Source of the DNA: Microcaldota archaeon
Lineage (GTDB): Archaea > Micrarchaeota > Micrarchaeia > Micrarchaeales > Micrarchaeaceae
Direction: 5' to 3'
Length of the DNA: 8,112 bases
Assembly: GCA_013330215.1 (NCBI GenBank)
Contig: DUIS01000009.1
Location: 1-8,112 of the forward strand
This document shows, in pieces, positions 4,908 through 8,112 of the stretch (position 1 is its first letter; every line of letters begins with the position of its first letter). The notes below the pieces were generated by a model. That model made no database searches and was not told where the DNA came from. It was given only the letters and a program-made list of their open reading frames with translations. The position numbers and the translations under genes were made by a program.

Positions 4908-6930
4908 TGTTTTTCTCTTTGCAGCAGTGGCGATACTCGGCCTTACCGCGCTTGCAGGTATGGCTGGCGCGCAGTACTGGTTCCAGAGCGGCGTAAGAGG
5001 CTCTAACGATGCTGCCTTCAATAATGGCGCAAGTGTATCGATACAGACGGTTTACCAGAATGCGAGCATGGGCTCCCTAGGATTCTGGGTGGGCGAGAGC
5101 CTTTCTAATGGTGCATTCATACAGGTCGGCTATGAGATACCTAACAACACCGGCTATTACGCATCGTCGTGCAACAGCACCGTAAGCAACATATACTTGA
5201 AGGGAGGGGTGCCGACCTGGTTCTGGGAGTACTTTAGGCCGAACGGCAACAGCAACTCCTTCTGCGGCGGGCTAGGCGCCGATGGCGCGATTACAAACAA
5301 CGGGAGCTTCGACACATACTCGTTCAAATCGGACCAAAACGGCGTATGGTATGCCTATTTCAACGGGCAGAGGATAGGCAGCGTTAATCTTGGGGCTGTA
5401 GAGTCTGGGCCTAGCCCGCCCTCTGCATTCGCGGAGTATGCGCAGACAAGCACAAACCAGGTGCCGATGAAAACCGTGTACTTCAAGGACCTTGCCTATT
5501 ATACCGCAAATCTCTCGAGGGCTGTGGCCGAGGGGTACTCCTCGGTGGGCTACGGGAAGGGAAGCCTTACCTACCTGCCGAATCCTTACGGGGTGCGCGA
5601 GGTTGGCAATTTCACTGATTATTTTGCCGTGGGATCTAACCTTTCCGCAAAGGGGACGCCAAACGTACTGTGGCGCATAGGCTATTCGGTAAATGTGGTC
5701 TCTGCGTACAGCAACGCGACCGGGAGCGGCAACTACACCGCCTATTCGTTGGTGCCCATAAGCGCGCCGAGGTCTGTAAGCATAGCCCCTGGCGTAAGGG
5801 AGTTCTTTACTGGATGGGTCGGAAACGGGATTGATTCTTACACAGGCAACAGCACGAGCATATCGGTTACGCTGTACGGCAATGTCACAGAGACCGCGAC
5901 ATGGAAAAAACAGTATTACCTTAATGCGACAACCGCGTATGGCAGCCTGACAGGGGGCGGGTGGCGTGATGCCAATAGCACGGTGACTGTCTTCCTCGCG
6001 CAGAATTATGTGGCGGGCGGTACAGGAACGCGTTATGCGTTCGATGGGTGGAGCAACGGCGAGATGTCCAACAGGACAACGCTTCTGTTGAATGGGCCGG
6101 AAAGCGTCAATGCGGTCTGGAGCAAGCAGTATTATCTCACGGTCCTGGCGCCGTACGGGAGTACCGGCGGTAGCGGCTGGTACAATGCTAACAGCATCGC
6201 GAGCATATCGCTGAGTACGCTTGTTGTCCCTGTGAATAGCACCTCAAGGCTTGCCTTCCTGAGCTGGAGCAACGGAGGAGTTACGCCGAATGCAACTGCC
6301 GTGGTAAGCGCGCCCTCCACAGTGAACGCACTCTTCGGGAGGCAGTATCTTGTCATGCTTGCGCCGGAGGACTCGAACGGCCAGAACATAACCAGCGTGG
6401 GGTACTATGGCATAAGCGGACAGAGGTCGAATTCGAGCGAGGTTTTCGTGTTCGCAAACCGGACGTACAACGTGCAGTATATTTACTACAAGAACGTGAG
6501 CATAGCAACAAACTACCGCTTTACGGCGAATTCTCCAGAAGTGATCGCGTTCAAGACCCCCACGTACAACATAGCGATACAGACTCAGAGCGTTTTCGGG
6601 ACGCCAGTGAATGCAAGCCTGAATATAACATTCAAGAACGGTACAAACCTTGGCCTTTACTCTGGTAATCAGGGAAGCCTTAGCTTTGACGACGTGCCAT
6701 ATGGCTATGTGAGCGGATACGCGGATTACCTCGGCTTCAAGGAGAGCATAAACCTCAACAATGGCGCCAGTTCCTACCTCACCTTCTTCACCGCGTCCGT
6801 AGTCATATACATAATCTTCGGAATCGCGCTGATAGTCGGAATCTCTGTTGTGGTGGCCTATTACGAGAGGAGGAGAGGGGGGCGCAGGGCCTCCAGGAGT
6901 AGGTCTGGCAGGAGAGCCGACGGGCGCTGA
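4894..6930 (+). CDS. Secreted, C-terminally membrane-anchored surface protein with lectin-like N-terminal region and tandem InlB-B-like repeats
   Basis: A 678-residue predicted extracellular protein. Residues 1-26 form a Sec signal peptide (basic QR, hydrophobic core, AGA then QYW). Residues 27 to about 200 are rich in Trp, Tyr, Gly and Asn, with SLGFWVGESLSNG and WYAYFNGQRIGS, suggesting a concanavalin/LamG-like beta sandwich; Cys93 and Cys124 are the only cysteines and could pair. From about 262 come three units of the divergent InlB B-repeat type (F-x-x-W core, end at A-x-W/F), then a further beta region (482-630). One transmembrane helix (about 633-657) ends the ectodomain, followed by an Arg-rich cytoplasmic tail of 21 residues. 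I count 23 N-x-S/T sequons, all outside the helix. The start lies inside dtdA with only a distant GAGG (4877-4880). Likely an S-layer-associated, adhesion or glycan-binding protein; no catalytic motif recognised. Confidence 0.85.
   Translation: MQRYSVFLFAAVAILGLTALAGMAGAQYWFQSGVRGSNDAAFNNGASVSIQTVYQNASMGSLGFWVGESLSNGAFIQVGYEIPNNTGYYASSCNSTVSNIYLKGGVPTWFWEYFRPNGNSNSFCGGLGADGAITNNGSFDTYSFKSDQNGVWYAYFNGQRIGSVNLGAVESGPSPPSAFAEYAQTSTNQVPMKTVYFKDLAYYTANLSRAVAEGYSSVGYGKGSLTYLPNPYGVREVGNFTDYFAVGSNLSAKGTPNVLWRIGYSVNVVSAYSNATGSGNYTAYSLVPISAPRSVSIAPGVREFFTGWVGNGIDSYTGNSTSISVTLYGNVTETATWKKQYYLNATTAYGSLTGGGWRDANSTVTVFLAQNYVAGGTGTRYAFDGWSNGEMSNRTTLLLNGPESVNAVWSKQYYLTVLAPYGSTGGSGWYNANSIASISLSTLVVPVNSTSRLAFLSWSNGGVTPNATAVVSAPSTVNALFGRQYLVMLAPEDSNGQNITSVGYYGISGQRSNSSEVFVFANRTYNVQYIYYKNVSIATNYRFTANSPEVIAFKTPTYNIAIQTQSVFGTPVNASLNITFKNGTNLGLYSGNQGSLSFDDVPYGYVSGYADYLGFKESINLNNGASSYLTFFTASVVIYIIFGIALIVGISVVVAYYERRRGGRRASRSRSGRRADGR
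5677..6336 (+). repeat. Protein-level tandem repeats in the surface protein (one divergent and two 72-residue units)
   Basis: Residues 338-409 and 410-481 are consecutive units of exactly 72 residues. Each opens with KQYYL, has YGS-x-x-GxGW about 10-20 residues in, a F-x-x-W-S-N-G core near the middle, and ends with S-x-x-V-N-A-V/L-W/F. A more divergent unit (about 262-337) precedes them with GSGNYTAYS, FFTGWVGNG and TATW. The DNA of the units has diverged, so this is an old duplication. The pattern fits the divergent InlB B-repeat fold by eye. Confidence 0.75.
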
Positions 6931-6942
6931 GGGTTGGGTTCC

Positions 6943-8112
6943 TTGAAAAGCATCTATGAGTTCTTCCTTGAAAGGTATCACTCCTTTACCGAGATACAGA
7001 AACTTGCGATTCCTGCAGTTGAGAGGCGGGAGAACTGCCTGATTGTGGCGCCCACCGGTGCCGGAAAGACGGAGGCGGCGGTACTGCCGCTTATCAATTC
7101 TGTCGCCGGAGCTGAGGCTGCGCCGATAGGGATACTCTACATAACACCTCTCAGGGCGCTTAACAGGGACATGCTGCTGAGGCTTGAGGAACTGTGTGCA
7201 CATGCTGGTGTAAGCGTGGGCGTCAGGCACGGCGATACTACGCAAAAGGAGAGGAACAGGCAGGCGCGGTCGGCGCCGCTGCTGCTCATAACCACGCCGG
7301 AAACGCTGCAGAGCATACTTCCGACGAAGCACATAGGGAGATATCTGCGCAACCTTTCCGCGGTGGTGGTTGACGAGCTGCATGAGCTGTATTACAGCAA
7401 GAGGGGGGCGCAGCTTTCGCTTGCGCTTGAGAGGCTTGAGCAGCTCTCGCCGGGATTCCAGAGGATTGGCATAAGCGCCACGATCGGGGATGCGAACACT
7501 GCTGCGAGGTTCCTATGCGGCGACAGGAAATGCACGGTAGTCAAGTCTGGGGGGCTCAAGGAGATGGCGCTTGAAGTAGAGCAGCCTTCGAGGGGTAGGC
7601 ATGATCTTGGCGCCCAGATGGAGAGGTTCGGGCTTGACAGCCCCGCGCTCGGAAGGCTGGGGCGCATCTCAGAGCTAGTATCGCATTCGAAATCAGCCAT
7701 AATATTCGCTAACACGAGGCAGGTTGTCGAGAGCCTGGGCAGCAAGCTGGTGCACCTCAACAGCATAGACGATTTTGGCGGCATAGGAGTGCACCACAGC
7801 TCGCTTGACAAGGAGGAGCGCATATCGCTAGAGAAAAGGTTCAAGAGCGGCTCCGTGAGGAGCATAATAGCCACAAGCTCGCTCGAGCTGGGCATAGACA
7901 TAGGGAACATAGACCTTGTGATACAGTATGGGTCGCCAAGGCAGGCGCTGAGGCTTGCGCAGCGCGTAGGGAGGAGCGGGCATACCCACAAGGGGATGGC
8001 AAGGGGCGTCGTGATCTCGACCAGCGCCGTGGAAACGCTGGAGACGATCTCTATATTCGAGCTTGTGCATTCTGGATCGTTCGAGACATTCAGGCCCCAG
8101 TTCGGCGCGCTT
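6943..8112 (+). CDS. lhr: Lhr-type superfamily 2 (DEAD/DEAH) ATP-dependent helicase, N-terminal part; C-terminus outside window
   Basis: The 390 codons seen contain both RecA-like domains of an SF2 helicase. Motifs in order: Q-motif-like FTEIQKLAIP (15-24), Walker A APTGAGKTE (36-44), TPLRALNRD (68-76), RHGDT (95-99), TTPETLQ (117-123), motif II DELH (144-147), SATIGD (178-183), IIFANTR (253-259), ATSSLELGIDIG (310-321), and QRVGRSGHT (340-348). SKRGAQLSLALERL after motif II is typical of Lhr (large helicase-related) proteins, which usually carry DEIH and run to about 850-900 residues with a winged-helix and C-terminal domain. Known members unwind DNA or RNA-DNA with 3'-5' polarity and act in repair. 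The only in-frame starts before Walker A are TTG at 6934 and 6943; 6943 is preferred because GAGG (6929-6932) lies ten bases upstream. It follows the surface gene by 12 bases, so co-transcription is likely. Confidence 0.9.
   Translation, partial: MKSIYEFFLERYHSFTEIQKLAIPAVERRENCLIVAPTGAGKTEAAVLPLINSVAGAEAAPIGILYITPLRALNRDMLLRLEELCAHAGVSVGVRHGDTTQKERNRQARSAPLLLITTPETLQSILPTKHIGRYLRNLSAVVVDELHELYYSKRGAQLSLALERLEQLSPGFQRIGISATIGDANTAARFLCGDRKCTVVKSGGLKEMALEVEQPSRGRHDLGAQMERFGLDSPALGRLGRISELVSHSKSAIIFANTRQVVESLGSKLVHLNSIDDFGGIGVHHSSLDKEERISLEKRFKSGSVRSIIATSSLELGIDIGNIDLVIQYGSPRQALRLAQRVGRSGHTHKGMARGVVISTSAVETLETISIFELVHSGSFETFRPQFGAL

Noticed and set aside
6244..7383. A 379-codon open frame on the minus strand under the surface and helicase genes
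   Set aside because: It lies opposite two well-supported genes in a GC-biased region. Its product is rich in Arg, His and Pro with no recognisable domain or membrane pattern.
7392..7991. A 199-codon open frame on the minus strand under the helicase
   Set aside because: Fully antisense to helicase motifs II-VI; its Ser/Leu/Pro/Cys-rich product is what antisense of GAG/AGG/CTT-rich coding yields.
1..8112. tRNA or rRNA genes, CRISPR arrays, insertion sequences
   Set aside because: Almost all bases are covered by supported coding genes, and the gaps (under 100 bases each) show no tRNA-like fold, short regular repeats or terminal inverted repeats.

Overview
The window looks like a stretch of an archaeal chromosome of moderate GC with tightly packed genes. 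Evidence for an archaeon: a GEK1/DtdA-type D-aminoacyl-tRNA deacylase, an archaeal-type B12-domain radical SAM protein, TATA-box-like elements at archaeal spacing, GGTG/GGTGAT ribosome binding sites, an apparently leaderless gene, and a secreted protein crowded with N-glycosylation sequons and anchored at its C-terminus. Codon choice leans on AGG, ATA and GAG. A nuoABCD cluster with such a surface protein would fit an acidophilic DPANN/Micrarchaeota-like (ARMAN) or Thermoplasmata-like archaeon, but that placement is inference and cannot be settled from this window.

Left half, minus strand, read right to left: a cobalamin-domain radical SAM protein (4023-2344), then after about 90 bases with its own promoter candidate the complex I cluster nuoA (2253-1903), nuoB (1910-1272), nuoC (1345-962) and nuoD (961 to beyond position 1). 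The four nuo genes overlap or abut: 8 bases for A/B, 74 bases for B/C, and a stop followed directly by a start for C/D. They encode one membrane subunit and the hydrophilic connecting part of NADH-dehydrogenase-like complex I. All four Cys ligands of cluster N2 are present in NuoB, and the quinone-site His and Tyr are present in NuoD.

Around 4024-4121 is a divergent promoter region. The minus-strand gene has a TATA element, a short leader and a GGTGAT ribosome binding site. The plus-strand gene appears leaderless.

Right half, plus strand: dtdA (4122-4907), overlapping by 14 bases a 678-residue secreted, membrane-anchored surface protein (4894-6930), followed 12 bases later by the start of an Lhr-type superfamily 2 helicase (6943 to beyond 8112). 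The three look co-transcribed, though they mix tRNA quality control, cell surface and nucleic-acid repair.

No RNA gene, CRISPR array, insertion sequence or obvious mobile element was seen. Most of the window is recognisable archaeal housekeeping. The least explained item is the surface protein, with its lectin-like N-terminal region and two back-to-back 72-residue repeats.
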